Translations under genes and position numbers: made by a program
Part shown: piece after piece, positions 13,886 to 26,396 of the stretch
How positions within the stretch are numbered: position 1 is the stretch's first letter
Layout of the letters: each line of letters begins with the position of its first letter
NCBI GenBank assembly: GCA_009801085.1
Contig: VNWV01000001.1
Coordinates: 4,650,001 to 4,714,000 of the forward strand
DNA: 64,000 nt
Source of the DNA: Lasiodiplodia sp. COLG20
Taxonomy: Eukaryota > Ascomycota > Dothideomycetes > Botryosphaeriales > Botryosphaeriaceae
Direction: 5' to 3'
The notes under the pieces: model-generated
Told to the model about the DNA's origin: nothing
The model's database searches: none
The model's input: the letters and a program-made list of their open reading frames with translations, nothing else

Positions 13886-14180
13886 TTACGCGGGAAGAAG
13901 GAACTCGCTCCAGCTGCTGTGGAGGAAAGCGACACCAGCCTGCCAAAAGATGAATCAGTACTCGGCTCTTCTTTGTTGCTTTTAGACCCCGCAACTTCAT
14001 CTCGACGCTTTCGTGGGGCGATGGCGGCAGCGAGCGCAATGCGCGAAAGTGACTTACAGCGAACATGGCGACGCCGGTGACGACAGAGCGGTTCTCGGGG
14101 TCGGTGACGGCGGTGTAGGCGGTGGAGAAGATGCTCTTCGACTCCTGACGACGGGGAACGGGCGCGCGCTTGGGGGCCAT
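13886..14180 (-). CDS. TOM6: Mitochondrial import receptor (TOM complex) small subunit Tom6
   Basis: Two-exon gene: exon 1 14180-14058, a 118-nt intron 14057-13940 (GTAAGT...GGCAG), exon 2 13939-13886. The product has 58 residues. It starts with a basic Pro-rich segment (MAPKRAPVPRRQES), continues through a TDPENRSVVTGVAMFA helix start, and ends in a hydrophobic tail segment whose end reads FLHSSWSEFLLPA. That arrangement, with a soluble basic N-terminus and one C-terminal membrane segment ending in SSWSE-LLP, matches fungal Tom6 as I recall it. Tom6 stabilises the Tom40 channel and its contact with Tom22 in the outer mitochondrial membrane. The intron falls inside the membrane segment, so an unspliced reading gives a spurious longer protein. 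Both coding exons are in phase 0. Assignment rests on motif memory, so a different small tail-anchored mitochondrial protein remains possible. Confidence 0.78.
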
Positions 14181-14889
14181 GGCTTCGGGTGTTTGGTTCG
14201 TGGAGTTGTGGAAGAAAGAAGATGGAGGCGCGAAAGGTACTGTTGCGGCGGCGCCCAGTTCCAATGTTAGCGCACGGTTTTTCTTGAAAGGATTTTGACG
14301 CAAGTATCGCGCAGATACGCTCGAGCAGGACGTACGGTATTTGGCGGCGGAGGACCGGGATGCGCGGTGGGATGGGCTTTGGGATGATGATTTGATGTTG
14401 GAGCTCGGTGGTGACGGCGGACCTGGAGCCATGATGCACATTTTTGGGTGACTAAGCAATGCCAAGAATGACGATCCATAGATAAATTCATGGATAAAGA
14501 GGGACGGTGACAGCCTATTTGCAGCCACTGTGAAACTAGCGGGTTGGAGAATATTCACATCGATATTGATATGATTTATTCCATACTGGAAGATTATCTG
14601 GAGCTAATGGAAAGATTTCCAATTGCCATTCTCTGACTGCATATTGGAGACTATATCCAACAGCCAAGGGCGGCCAAAATGCTCAAGGTCTAAAGCAGAT
14701 TCGTCCTGGCTAAGGCCCAAGGGTTTCCTTGAGATTCTGATTTGTTTATCCACCAGGAGATACATAGAGCCACCCGGAAAACTATAAAAAGCCCTGCGCC
14801 ACTTAACGCCTTTCGCCAATGTGCTTCTGATCTTTTTTGTGATACTGCGCGGGTTCTATCCCATCAACTCCGTTGCCGTGTCGGGGTAT
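14181..14889. other. Intergenic region between TOM6 and RPB10
   Basis: About 700 bp that must hold the TOM6 promoter and 5' UTR and the RPB10 3' UTR, since both genes run on the minus strand. No other feature is visible. Confidence 0.5.
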
Positions 14890-15287
14890 CTATGCGCCCT
14901 GGCGAATGCGCTGGAGTTCACGCTCGGCGTTGTTGTACCTATTTTCTGATTAACTTTTGGGCGGCCTCATACAGCTACAGGTATACGCACTTGAGAAGCT
15001 TCTCGATCAGATCGACGTGGGTCATGACCATACGGCGGCAGCAGTAGCGGTTGAGCCTAAGCTGGTCCATGGCGTCACTGCGCAGCTATCAGTAGCATAT
15101 CCTTAGCATGTCAAGGTGGTGGTCACTTACCCCTCGTGGACGCCCTCCTCAATCAGACCAACGAACCGCTCCCACAGGTCACCGATGACCTGCTCATAAT
15201 ATTAGCAGGTGCAGGGGCGCGTCAAGTTGCGGGATCGCGATGAAAGCGTACCTTGCCGCACGAGAAGCACCGGACGGGGATAATCAT
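14890..15287 (-). CDS. RPB10: RNA polymerases I, II and III shared subunit RPABC5 (Rpb10)
   Basis: Four small exons: 15287-15252, 15189-15131, 15077-14991 and 14938-14890, separated by introns of 62, 53 and 52 nt with clean GT...AG borders. The joined 231-nt frame encodes 76 residues. The first exon is the family signature [12 protein letters not shown]. Exon 2 gives VIGDLWERF and exon 3 gives the [19 protein letters not shown] segment; the cysteines C7, C10 and the CC pair form the zinc site known for Rpb10. Length fits the family (about 67-76 residues). The protein is a core subunit of all three nuclear RNA polymerases. It shares a 225-bp intergenic region with UTP17 on the other strand. 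None of the exons is long enough to stand out as an open frame, so it is easily missed by simple ORF calling. Confidence 0.96.
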
Positions 15288-15512
15288 GGTGGCGGTAGCG
15301 AGCTAGCGGAGCGGCGACACGGAGCTGGGCGACGATGGGGCTGCGCGGGCAGGTTGTACGGGAGCGTGGTCGAGGCGAGAGAGGTTGGGTGGGTGGGTGT
15401 TCGGACGGTGCAAGAAAGACTTCGGAGGTGCCAGCGCCAAGACCCTGACCCGCGAAAAAGTAGTCCGCTGCGCCAAAAGTTCACCTCGACCATCACCTTG
15501 CGCGACAACACC
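15288..15512. promoter_or_regulatory. Shared divergent promoter region of RPB10 and UTP17
   Basis: Only 225 bp separate the two start codons, which point away from each other. The segment is GC-rich with no obvious TATA box. Both genes serve ribosome and transcription-machinery production, so joint control is plausible, but no known ribosome-biogenesis element (PAC or RRPE type) was recognised with confidence. Confidence 0.5.
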
Positions 15513-18500
15513 ATGGCCGCCCCAACTTCCGTCCAGGACGCGCCTACCACGCCGCAGGATGCCCGTCGCAAGAGAAAGGCCAAGGACTCCTCCTCCAGCA
15601 AACACGACGCCAAGCGCATCCGTACGCAGGACGAGAAAAACGCCGCGGCTTCTGGAACAAAGCAGATCAAGACCGAGACCGCGCTTGCCATTGTGGGAGA
15701 CAAGAATGCACAAACCGTGAACCAAGACGCGGGCGACGTCGTGAAGACCAAGCTCCGCCCGGACAGGAGCAGCTGGTACACTTCCGAACCTGCGGGCGGT
15801 CGCTTTCTGCCCATTGACCCTGTCTTCAGCAAAGATGAGAGGTATGACGGAGCGCTCCCCATCCGCGGGAGCTCAGCTGATTGTGTGTCCTAGATATATC
15901 ATCTTCTCCACGGCAAAGGCTGTGCACATCTACTCGACCGCAACCTCTCTTCTTGTCCGGACGCTTCCTATGGGCACAAGCCACAGCATCACCGCATACG
16001 CCTTGTCAGACGCTGAGCCAAACCAACTTTACGTTTCCGACGCATCTGGTTATGTTGTTCTGTGGGACTGGGTGAGCGGGAAGAAGGTCCAACGGTACAA
16101 CCTGTCTGCCACCATCCGCAGCATAGCAGCCAGCGCCGTAGAAACCGACAGCGGAGACAAACTTGATACCGTCTTTACCCTGGATAAGGGCGAGCGCAAT
16201 ATTATCTACGCCCAGAGGTTGCGTGGGGCCAAGGACGAGTCTGAAAAGGTTGCTGAGCCGTTGCTCAAGACCAGGGTTCCTCTTCAGTCTTTCACCGTGG
16301 CTGGCGGTGGCCAAGTTATTGCCGCTGCCGCCAAGGATCGCGTCTTTGTTGGCCACTTGAAGAATACCTCTGCTACGACCCCCAAGGATCTCGTTTTCAT
16401 CTGGAGAGAGCTCAGCTGCACGCAGACAATCACCTCCATTAATATCCGAGTCAGCCGTCAGGATTCCGCTCAAGCGACACCAAAGAAGGGCGCATCGCCG
16501 ATCGGTCAAGTCAACTTGGTCATTGGTTGCTCGAGCGGTGCACTGCTAGTCTATGAGGACATCATTTCTAAGCTTAGCAGCGCTGAGAAGCAGCAAAAGA
16601 AGGATCCGAAGGACGCTCCCTCCCCGCTTTCCCTGGCTCCTCGCCATCTTCACTGGCACAGAAATCCCGTCGGCGCCGTCAAGTGGTCATTGGATGGAAA
16701 CTATATCATTTCTGGTGGTCAGGAGACGGTTCTTGTTCTTTGGCAGCTTCAAACTTCTAAAAAGCAGTTCCTTCCCAACCTCACGTCTGCCATCGACGGT
16801 GTCGTGGTTTCTCCGAGCGGAACTTCGTACGCCGTTCAGCTTGCGGATAATTCGGTCATTGTTCTCTCAACCACTGAATTGGTCCCGAAGGCCAATATCG
16901 CTGGAGTGCAGTCACGCTTCTTCACTTTAGAGGCGACTGTTGACAAGGCTATACTAGACGAGGTCCGCCGCACAGCTGCTGCCATCAACCCGCAAAATCC
17001 CAACCAGATTTTGCTTTCTGTACCTGCGTCTCAGCCCAGGACTGAAGCAGGCACAACCAGTCCGCCTGCTCCATTCCTCCAGAGTTACGACATCTCGTCC
17101 AACCATCACGTCTTCCGCCAGGCCATCACGCGTAACAACGCCACCAACATCAACCAAGGCCCGAATGCAACTAAGTTGCGCGAGCCCGATCTTCGGCATC
17201 TGCAACTCAGTTATGACGGAAAATGGCTTGCTACTGTCGAGGAGTGGGCTCCGCCAGTGGAGGATGTAGAACACCTTGCTGCGGAGAAGAAGATGATTGA
17301 AGAAGAGCAGAATGCTAGGCGTGAGGTCTACCTCAAGTTCTGGCTCTGGAATGAGGAGAAGGCCCAGTGGATGTTGGAGACCCGCATTGATGCACCGCAC
17401 AAATTTACCGACAAGGTCATCTCCGGTCGTATTTTCGATCTGAAGTACGACCCAAGCAGCACCTCGTTCGCCACCGTTGGCGAAGATGGGTTTGTTCGTG
17501 TCTGGGCACCAAAGACCAGGCTGCACGATGGCACCGTGGTCAGAGGAAACAAGGGTGAGGGTCTCGTTACCTGGTCGAACCGCAACGCAATTCGGTTGGA
17601 GGCAGCTGTCGAGGGTCTGGATGCCAACTCGGATATCCCCAGCGAACTCGTCCCCGTCCACGCCCGTCTAGCCTACTCTCCCGATGGATCCGTCCTCGCC
17701 GCAAGTCAGGAATTCTATGGCAATAACAGCCAGGGCCTGGTCCATTTTATCGACCCTAGCACTGGAGCCATAAAGTATTCGCGTGGAGGTCTGTACACCA
17801 CCGGTCTGGTTGACCTTGGCTTCGTTGGCCGCCAGTTCATCATTGTTTCCAACTCCCTCAGCGTGTGGGACTTGGTCGATGACGAACTCAACTACGGCTA
17901 CAGCTTCCGTCCACTGGGCCTCACTCGCGCCCAGAAGGCGGAGATCGCCCATCTCGCCATCAATAACACGGACGGCACATTCGCCGTCTCGCTACCTCTG
18001 CCGGAGCAGCAGAAGAAGAACAAGGCCATCAAAGCGGAAGCCGAGACCGACGCTGCTGCTGCCAAGCAACAACAGCCCCAACCCCCTAAGAAGCGTCAAT
18101 CCAAGGTCTTCGTCTTCTCCACCTCCTCGCCCCGCCCACTCTACTCCATCGTCGTCCCGCAGGTCGTCACCGCCCTCCTCCCCGCCGGCAACAACAGCAG
18201 GGGCTTCGTCGCGCTCAACTCGTCCGCCGAGATCCGCGTCGTCGCGCCCAAGACGGCGGCTGGCCTGCAGCTCGTCGGCCCCGTCGCCGCGCCCGAGGAG
18301 AACCTGGACCAGTTCGTGGACCAGGAGACGGCCCTTGAGCCGCTGGTCGATGATGACGACGAGGAAGAGGCAGAGACCAGGGAGGAGATGGAGAAGCTGC
18401 CGGAGGTGCTGGACGAGATGGTGAATGACGGGGATGAGAACGACAAGCCGGTCGTCAGGCCGGAGATGCTGGCCGGCGTGTTTGACGTTGGGCCGAGCTT

Positions 18501-18585
18501 CGCGCTGCCTCCGGTTAGGGATCTGTTTGAGGCGGTTGTGGGGTTGTACGGGAGGAAGCCGAGGGGTGGTGTGGTCGCAGCTTGA
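15513..18585 (+). CDS. UTP17: U3 snoRNP / SSU processome WD-repeat protein Utp17 (Nan1, WDR75 type)
   Basis: Two exons, 15513-15841 and 15894-18585, joined over a 52-nt intron (GTATGA...CCTAG); splicing gives KDE-RYIIFSTAKAVHIYSTATS across the junction, and 1006 residues in total. A basic, low-complexity N-terminal region (about 1-80) is followed by SSWYTSEPAGGRFLPIDPVF, then WD repeats. Typical Utp17 segments are the LHWHRNPVGAVKWS stretch near residue 362, DGNYIISGGQETVLVLWQL, and VVSPSGTSYAVQLADNSV. The C-terminal 100 residues include an acidic DDDDEEEAETREEMEKL run. Utp17 belongs to the t-UTP/UTP-A subcomplex that links rDNA transcription to pre-18S processing in the nucleolus. The start ATG sits in ACACCATGG. 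A downstream in-frame ATG inside the intron should be ignored. Confidence 0.94.
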
Positions 18586-21567
18586 GGGAGGTCGAGTGTA
18601 AAGGAAGAGGTTGGAAAGTGGGCAGTGTCTAGCTCGGGGCGTACGTATGTGATGCATTGTTAATAGGCGTATAGCGCGGGTGGGATGGATATCAAAAGTT
18701 GAGCTTTCTTGACTGTATACTCATGTTTCAAATCGGATCGAAGGTCATGCCTCAAATTCACTTTTCACGGGGTCATCTATTGGCGTGTCAGATAAAGCCG
18801 CGCGCTAGTTGAGGAATATACCTATGCCGGCTCTGAAGCACGAGACCACTATATATGACGTCAAGTTTGATTGCGGTGGCTATAAAAGGCTGTTGACCGA
18901 GACTTCTAGCTTCTTCGCTCGCCATCGACGCGTCTTCCAAGCGCAAAGGCTGTATCACAATTCTTGAGCAATTATGATCAGGAGGACCACTTGTGCTTCG
19001 GAAGTTCGCGAACATAACGGACGACTTTAGCATCCGCTCCCTCGCGCCCGTCCCTTTCTTCCCTCGGAACTCGACACCCCAGCAGCAGTAGTATTGATCG
19101 CTACGTATGAAGCAGTCCGGTTAGTACTATGCAGCACTTTGAAACAGTGATGCGGTGCATCACTTCGCCGATATACTGAGCATATGAGGGAATTCACCGA
19201 GGAGTGGAAGTTGAAGCTAGTTCTTAGGGTAAAGGAGAAGCGGGAAGTGTGGGTGAGGCTAGGTACTTCACACTTCACAGTGGCAGTAGAAAGTAAAGGA
19301 TCTTGCACTTAAGCGCATTTTGAGCTATTAAAGCGGACGTGTATGTCATGAACGTGCACAAATCTGTGTTTCTCCAAGCATGACAACTTTCTTACAGTCT
19401 CTTTGGTCCGGTGCGCCAGCGACGTGTAGGCCATGGCGAATTAGCGTGCCGGCCTCATAGCCAAGGTAGCATGAGAATATAAAAGACATAGGCCTGACGG
19501 ACCTGAGAGTTTGTAACACCGACAAGTCCCACTACTTGTTACCTGACCGGCTTCAGAAAGTCGTTCACTGCGTGGTTTTCGGTAGTGAGGCAAATGGACG
19601 ATATTCTGCTGGGACCGGACGCCTGAGGCCACATAAACTTTTCCTTCAGGTTAGTAAGTCAAGGGCTTTAGCACAGCTTGAATACTCTGTTCATCATTTA
19701 TCCCAAGTGCTGAAATGCTTGTTGAGAGCTTACTGACCATTAGGATTTTGCTTGCAGTTGTTGGCGTCATGTCTACACTGAAAAGCGTCCTCTATCATTC
19801 TCAGACTTTTTATTGCAAAGGGAAGTGAGATGATGGTTGAATTCCACAGTTGGCTAAATATTTGAATACTAGTTTGTAAGCGATGCAATGATTTCATTAG
19901 AGGGAAGATATTAAACTGGTTTCGGCCACCCGTAGTATTGCTGATAAGCGATTCCAGCGTCACGTACGCATGGAATTTCCTCACACACCATTTTCTTGCT
20001 TTGATATCCAAGATTTCTCAAGCGACATTCGCAGGTGAACTTCCCTTTACACCGCTAATTCGGTTGCGTCTAGAGCTAGTATACTTGTCTTTTCTCGCAT
20101 AAGTTCACGAGGCGTTATTCATTGGGTACTCAATTTATTTATTAACATGACCAATTCTTGGATGCAGTCGCCGAGATTCGCAAATTTGTGATGACTACAC
20201 TCCATGAGACCAAAATCATCTTTGCGAGAAATATATTGGGCGATGCGAGGCCAAATCCTATAGTAGCCCCTCACGTAGTTGACTGAGTCAAGCCCTGTGG
20301 ACTGTGAAGCACGCAGCGGAACACCATACTAGATACCTCAGGTCACTCCAGCTCGTCCGCTATCCTACACTTACTATCGGAAAGCAAGAAACAGAAAGAA
20401 AATTCGACACGTCATATCGTTCACTACAGAATGAAGTGACACCAGATCACCACCACTCACTAAATCTTAAAGCCAGCCATCCGCATCCCTTGGTAAGCAA
20501 GGAAGATACTCACAAAACACTTCGATAAACACTTACTCCAAGAGGAACCGAATCCTTTCCCAGTATCGAAAAGGGATTATGTATGGTGTCTATGAAATTT
20601 GTACAATGTAACACCAGGAAATAATGGCAAAGGCTGTGGGAACCGCTGCTTTCACGAACCATGTTCCTGCAACAAGAGATGTTGAAACATGGGAGGGGGG
20701 TATTGCACCAACTTCGCTGGAAAATAAAAATAAACAAATAGAGCCTAACAGTAAAAGCATAGAGATATGCACAAAGTCTGCTGGTAGTGTGCTCCATATC
20801 TTCAAGGGGAAGAAAGAAAATCAAGCTCGGCCAGAATGCTCGCTTGGGCATATGAGGTTCAAGAGAAATAATGCTTCCACAAATGACTAAGCCGCCCATG
20901 CATCCCCAATAATAGAACGCCAGTGGATGCAATAGAAAGTAACGGTGCAGTGGTGATATTGAGCGATCATGATTCATGCGACGTGATCGACAGGAGAAGT
21001 GATGACGGTGATGACGGCGGGGTGGTGGGACGAAGGATCGGAATCTCGATCTCCCGAGGTACTTGCTTTTCCGAAGTGGGGCGAAGACTGCTGTGCGATG
21101 TTGTATTTGCTTCTGCGTAGCTGCCGGAACATGCACAATGCAAGCGTTTGGTGGGGCTGTGTCGCGTCGCGGAGCCGGCTTGGAATATCGCTAGTTCGAG
21201 TCGGAAACTGATGACGCATACCACCACGCGAGGAAGATGCTACCGATGAACAAAAGCCACCGCTGAGCGATGACAGAACGGTTTATAAGACTGTACAAGC
21301 GTTTCCGGAATGCCTGTCAGCAACAACCGAGACATGGCCAACGAATTAGCATGGGAGTCTTGGTTCTCTGCTGATGGAACCCATGCAAACAACAAACGAC
21401 TCGCCATGCGTGGAAGGAGGGAGATGAAGCCGATCCAGAAGGAAAAAATATATAGGAAAAAAAAGTATAGGAAAAAATCGTGCCAGAAGCCAGCGGTCGG
21501 AGACGATCAGGCCCTATGCACGGTTGGCTTTTATAGTGAGAGAATAAAATGCAAAGAAAAGAGACAC
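18586..21567. other. AT-leaning intergenic region
   Basis: Nearly 3 kb between the UTP17 3' end and the RING-LON gene 3' end (the two genes converge). Stop-dense on both strands; no domain, tRNA or repeat was recognised. It includes A-rich tracts near 21450-21480. Confidence 0.45.
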
Positions 21568-23247
21568 TCACCACCGTTGAGACTCTATCCTCCTGATCCA
21601 ACTGACGACGATCTTTAATCTTTCTCGTACGCTTGTAGTCGGCAATAAAAGATATTTCTCTTCTTCCGCTATCGGCAAAATGCTTGCGAACCAGTAGGGA
21701 AACAATGCTGGATCATCCGGGGGGCCGCCGTATGCATCTAGGATGCGTTGGTGTAGCCAGGGAGCACTATTGGCTCGCATTCTTTCGATAAAATCAACGC
21801 CAATCAGGAGCATCTCGCGAGTGGAAAGGCTGTCAATGGTCGGCTCAGGCGCATGACCTGCTTGCGGCGAATCATCGGCCAGCTGCGTCTCACGGGCTGC
21901 CTGGGCATTCCTGAGATCCTCGGCCTCGAGGCGTTCCTCTTCGGCAAGGCTGACATCCTCGATCCGCTCGACGTTTCCAATGATGTATCCGTCGTGCAGG
22001 CCGTGGTCCCGTACCCGAAAACGGGTGGATCCTCGAGTTTCGATGAGGCTCCGGCCATCTGGCATCATTTGGACATTGATGATTTGTAGCATGGTACCGT
22101 ACTCTTTGAACTGCACCGGCCCGAGACTACCCTGGTTGGCGCCAGAACGATTGTACATGAGCATGCCAAAGGTACCATTGCCTTCCAGTGCTCTCCGGAT
22201 CATGAGACGATAGCGTGGCTCGAAGATGTGCAGGAAGGTAGGCATGGCTGGAAATCCAAGAGTACAAACGAACAGCGAGGTATCCAATTCGGAGATTCCG
22301 CGTTCTTCTTCGGCGACTGCTTCGGCGCGAACGGTGACAAGTTCGGGACACAAGGCGTTCAGCAGGGCAACCAGACAGTGGTTGCTGGACTGATTTTCCA
22401 ACGAGGGTGGGATAGTCAAGGAGCGTCGACAGATGGGACAATGGACGGTGTGATCCAAGGCGCGGACCAAGCATTTCCGGCAGAAGGTGTGGCCGCAGGA
22501 AGTGGTGACGGGGTCCAGGAGGAGATTGTAGCAAACGTGGCAATCCAACTCTTTGTGCGTTGCCTCCTTCAAGCGGTCGAGTACGAGGACGTCCAATTCG
22601 CTGAAATCGTTGCCGTCTTCGGCCAAAGAAATGTACGAAACTTCCGAAGCGATGTCCAACTGGCCCATGTCGGCGAGGATGTAGGTCGCGAGGAGACGGC
22701 CTCCATGCAGCGTGGTGGTGGTGCGCTGAACCGGGTCCTCCTTCTCAAGACCATCCATGGGTGTATCTGCGGTATGATTTTGTATGACTTCCAGCATGGT
22801 CGGCGAGTCGTCAGCGGCGGGTTTGCTCTTGTCCATGACGTCGGCCACCAGCTCCATGATTTTCGACAGGGTGACGTCCACATTGCACTCGCCCACGGGA
22901 TGCTCGCGGCCGCAGTCCAGAATGGGACATTTTATGCCAAGACGGCGCTCGGGGGTGGCGGGATACGAAATATTCTGGCGGTGGAAGGACTCGGGCAGAC
23001 AGTGGCGACAGAGGGCGTGGCCGCACGGAAGGGTGACGGGAGTGCGGAAAGGCCGCGAGCATTGGGGGCACTGGACGAGACGGACGATTTGTCGGGCATC
23101 TTCGTGGGCAGCTAGAGCAACAGCACTCTTCCCGTCGGCGGGGATTGTATCATGGCTTCGCATCAAGTCTGGGTGGGCGAGCTCGAGGTCCAAGGACTTC
23201 TCTCCACTGCCTGTGAAGGAAGGTCCTGCGGCTCGTAGCAAGCTCAT
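21568..23247 (-). CDS. RING-finger and LON-substrate-binding domain protein (CrgA/LONRF type)
   Basis: Single-exon gene of 559 residues. A first RING-like zinc module runs from C60-P-Q-C63 through LPCGHALCRHC to the CPIL-DC pair near 107-112. The second RING is canonical: C236-HVC, SCGHTFCRKC, then CPIC around 270-273. From about residue 324 (LFVCTLGFPAMPTFLHIFEPRYR) to the C-terminus lies a LON N-terminal (substrate-binding) domain. No AAA+ ATPase or Ser-Lys protease part is present, so automatic labels such as ATP-dependent protease are misleading; this is best read as an E3 ubiquitin ligase whose LON domain recognises substrates. CrgA of Mucor circinelloides, a regulator of carotenoid synthesis, has similar architecture, as do animal LONRF proteins. 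The first Met was chosen because nothing upstream stays open; Met29 is a possible alternative. The specific substrate is unknown. Confidence 0.9.
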   Translation of the reverse strand: MSLLRAAGPSFTGSGEKSLDLELAHPDLMRSHDTIPADGKSAVALAAHEDARQIVRLVQCPQCSRPFRTPVTLPCGHALCRHCLPESFHRQNISYPATPERRLGIKCPILDCGREHPVGECNVDVTLSKIMELVADVMDKSKPAADDSPTMLEVIQNHTADTPMDGLEKEDPVQRTTTTLHGGRLLATYILADMGQLDIASEVSYISLAEDGNDFSELDVLVLDRLKEATHKELDCHVCYNLLLDPVTTSCGHTFCRKCLVRALDHTVHCPICRRSLTIPPSLENQSSNHCLVALLNALCPELVTVRAEAVAEEERGISELDTSLFVCTLGFPAMPTFLHIFEPRYRLMIRRALEGNGTFGMLMYNRSGANQGSLGPVQFKEYGTMLQIINVQMMPDGRSLIETRGSTRFRVRDHGLHDGYIIGNVERIEDVSLAEEERLEAEDLRNAQAARETQLADDSPQAGHAPEPTIDSLSTREMLLIGVDFIERMRANSAPWLHQRILDAYGGPPDDPALFPYWFASILPIAEEEKYLLLPTTSVRERLKIVVSWIRRIESQRW

Positions 23248-26200
23248 AAAGCGTGGATTATTGCATGCACCGGGATTGCTGCGGTGGAGCGTCGGGAGTC
23301 GCGGTTCGGCGGCGAATTCTTGGGCGGGGGCGGGACCAGGGTCTCCAGGGCCAGAGCTGAGTGGGCGGCGTCGGATCTCGCAGGCGGAGAGATGGCGAGC
23401 AGTGGGCCGCCACCGGGATGGGCTCGGGAGCGGAGGCTGCAGCTGGGATCAGGGCGGCGATCAACCGAGGCGATGCAGAGGCGTAATATCGAGAGATGGT
23501 GAGGACGGTGGGAGCGGGCGGGCGCAGGTGGACGAGGTCATTATTACTGATTGGGCTGGGCGGACAGATCGGCGATGTGCCCGGTGTAGTGTGTAGGAGG
23601 CTTCAGGATAAGGCAGAGACCGATCTCTGGCACAAAAGACGATGCGCTGGGATCGCAGTTTGTTAGGGAGTGCGAGCCCACGGCTGTCGGCGCTCCGGGC
23701 AGTGGTGACGCCAGAGCAAACCCGCCGCGCGCCCGGCCAATCACGGCGCCGCGCCCGCTGATACTGCTCGCCGCGGCTCCTCCGTGCACCTGTCAACCCA
23801 AGTCACCAAGCCCGGCCCGGCACGTTCACCATTTTAGCGGCAGAAAAATCACCCAAACCGCGCTGTTCCTACCGCACATGAAATGTCTCGGCTGCGCGCG
23901 CCGCCTCCGCCCCGGCCTGCAGCCAGCCGCCCTGCTGGAGAAAACCTACTCCGTGCACTCGACCTCGCTGCCTTCCCTGTCCGATTCGTCCCCTTCGCTC
24001 CGCGGCCACCGCAACCAGCGACAGCTGCGAGCCCGCACGCTAGCCCTCCCATTTCTGGGGCGGAAACGAACGTTGGAGGTGCGACGCAATACGCGACCCT
24101 GTAGATCGTTTTGGTGCCGTCGAGGCGTCATCGACCTGTCTACGCCCCGCTCCCCATTGGCTGCCACTCTCCCCTCACTCGTCCAGACCCCCAATTCCGG
24201 CTGACCACCACGCCCGCCCAGCAATCACCACTGCTTTCGTTGACCAGTGCCCCCTCAGCCCGCCAGCTCTGCAGAGCGGCTTCCCTTCGATACGAGCTTG
24301 CCCTTGCCTTCAGAAGACCACCAAGAGCAGAAACCAGCCATGCTAATCATCCTCCATCAGCCGCAGCTGGAACGTAGAGGAGCGTGGACCTGGACCCTTG
24401 AGTTCCCTTGCCACCACAAAGCCTGGAACAAGCCACCCCACAGCTTGTTTTCCACTCCACCTGCATGCGCCATTCCCTTTTCTGCAATCTGTCGAACAGG
24501 GGCGCCACAGGTAGGGCTGAAGCTTCCGAAGGGACCCTTTGACAATACGAACCGCCTAACGTTAGGTCGAGCTAATGACAGCTGGTGTCCCATGTGAGAA
24601 TCATCGATGAAACAAAGACATTCACCAGTCCTTCGGACTTAAGCGTCCGAGTGTTTTGACCTCAACACTAACTGCCCTGTCGTAGAACCCCACCATTCAT
24701 CACGCCGACCATCGCTCTCCTAAACCTTAATGCATTCAGCTGACGCCTTCCGCCAAGGCCGTGGGCCTCTGCTAGTCCGCACAAAATAAAACAGTGCTGA
24801 CGCGCATATATATCCATTCTCCGCGAGCCATTCATAGCCCCTGATCAATCTATTTCGTAAGATCCTACGATAGTATACCGTGGTTCTCCATCAAGTACTA
24901 CGCAATCAGCCGTGAGTGAGAGGAGAGCGATCGTATATGCCGCGTCTGCGCCACATGGAAGGATGACGCCACAATGCGCTGTAAGCAGAGAACGAAAAAG
25001 CTTAACCTCGAATATGCCACACGCAGAGAATGGAAATGTATCCGTAAAATTTCCGAACTTCTTGGTGTCTCTCCTTCACCCATCAAACGAAGGGAACTCC
25101 ATCTTGATATCAAACTAATAGTCTGTCCCAAAGTTTTTTCATCTGCACCTACGTGATATGGGTCGGCCACTACCAACCACAGTTGCATGCACCAACGAAC
25201 TACTACGTTGAGATTTTGGTGTTGCAAATCCGTTGAATTTCTTACTACCTGCCACCCGCTCTCACAGCCGTGCCTTTTGTTGCTTAGAAACAAAACGTAA
25301 GAACGCAAAAGGTTGAGATAATCTTACAGTACAGGCTCCGCGTGCAGACTGGAGCCAGTACTCCGTCCCTTGCCAACAAAACACCCACTCACCGGCAGCA
25401 CGAGTGACCAATCCCACCATCCCACCAATCACCCTTCCATCCCATCTAATGCTTACCCAATTCCCACGCTATAAATGCCCCCACAAAAACCACAACACTG
25501 CTCCTCCATTTCAAACAGCAAAAAGAAAACAGAGGCAAGTCAAAGAAATCCAAAAGAAAACAAAAAAGAAAATAAGCCCACTCAATGCGCGCTGCGCACC
25601 TGTATTCAAACTCAAGCCTACATCGCGCACAAGAAACGCTCGCTCACACCTTCTCCCTCTTTTCTCATGCCCGATGTGCACCAGTCTCCCTTTTGTTTGA
25701 CAAAATCAGATTTCCCCAAGAAATGCCTAACTCCGCTTCGGTGCCGAAAGGCGAGAAAACACCACGCAGATAGGAAATGGAGAGAAAAGAAGAAGAGAAA
25801 AAATAAAACGGGAAACGCCTATCCGGCTTTCCATGTCTTTCGGGTCCCCTTAGCCCCCTCTCCATGATTTGAGGGACATGACCGATCCAAACACCAAATT
25901 TCCCTTCTCATCGTTCCTTGCGCTGATCTCCCGTACTTGTCGATCCTCGGGTTGAAGATCTCGTGTGCAACCGGTGCGTGTACCCCTTTTACAGACCCGA
26001 GCGGCTGATCTGAAAACAAGCCAAGCGAGCCGCTGCACCATTCCGTGGAAGGAGAAAGAAGAGAACCGTGGGAAGGGTGAATACGAACCGCCGTAGTGTC
26101 TCACCCTAGAGAGGTGAAGATACGACCGTCGTACAAAGTGGGGGGAGGGAAAGAGCAGAAAGAAAAAGAAATCCATGACGCATGCGACATGCCGCTTCGG

Positions 26201-26396
26201 ACAATGACCTAAATGTTCCACCCTCTCCAACCCAATGTCCGCACCTGCGTCTATGATCCACTTCTCCCCTCTTACTCTTCCCTGAATCCCCACTTTTTTT
26301 TTTTGTATCGGCCGAGCTGGTGCTTATGTCTGACCTTGACGATCGCGCGCTGCTCCGATAGCTTGTCCGCTGTCGCCGCTGCGCATGGAAATCTCC
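23248..26396. other. Intergenic region, GC-rich then AT-rich
   Basis: Holds the promoter of the RING-LON gene on its left and the Rictor 3' flank on its right. No gene was recognised. A small hairpin (CGGAC...GTCCG) is seen near 24640-24655. The right half contains long A-rich and C/A-rich tracts (25480-25580). Confidence 0.45.

Noticed and set aside
20510..21136. 208-codon minus-strand frame rich in Phe, Leu and Cys
   Set aside because: Composition follows the local T-rich sequence; no recognisable membrane-protein family or conserved motif.
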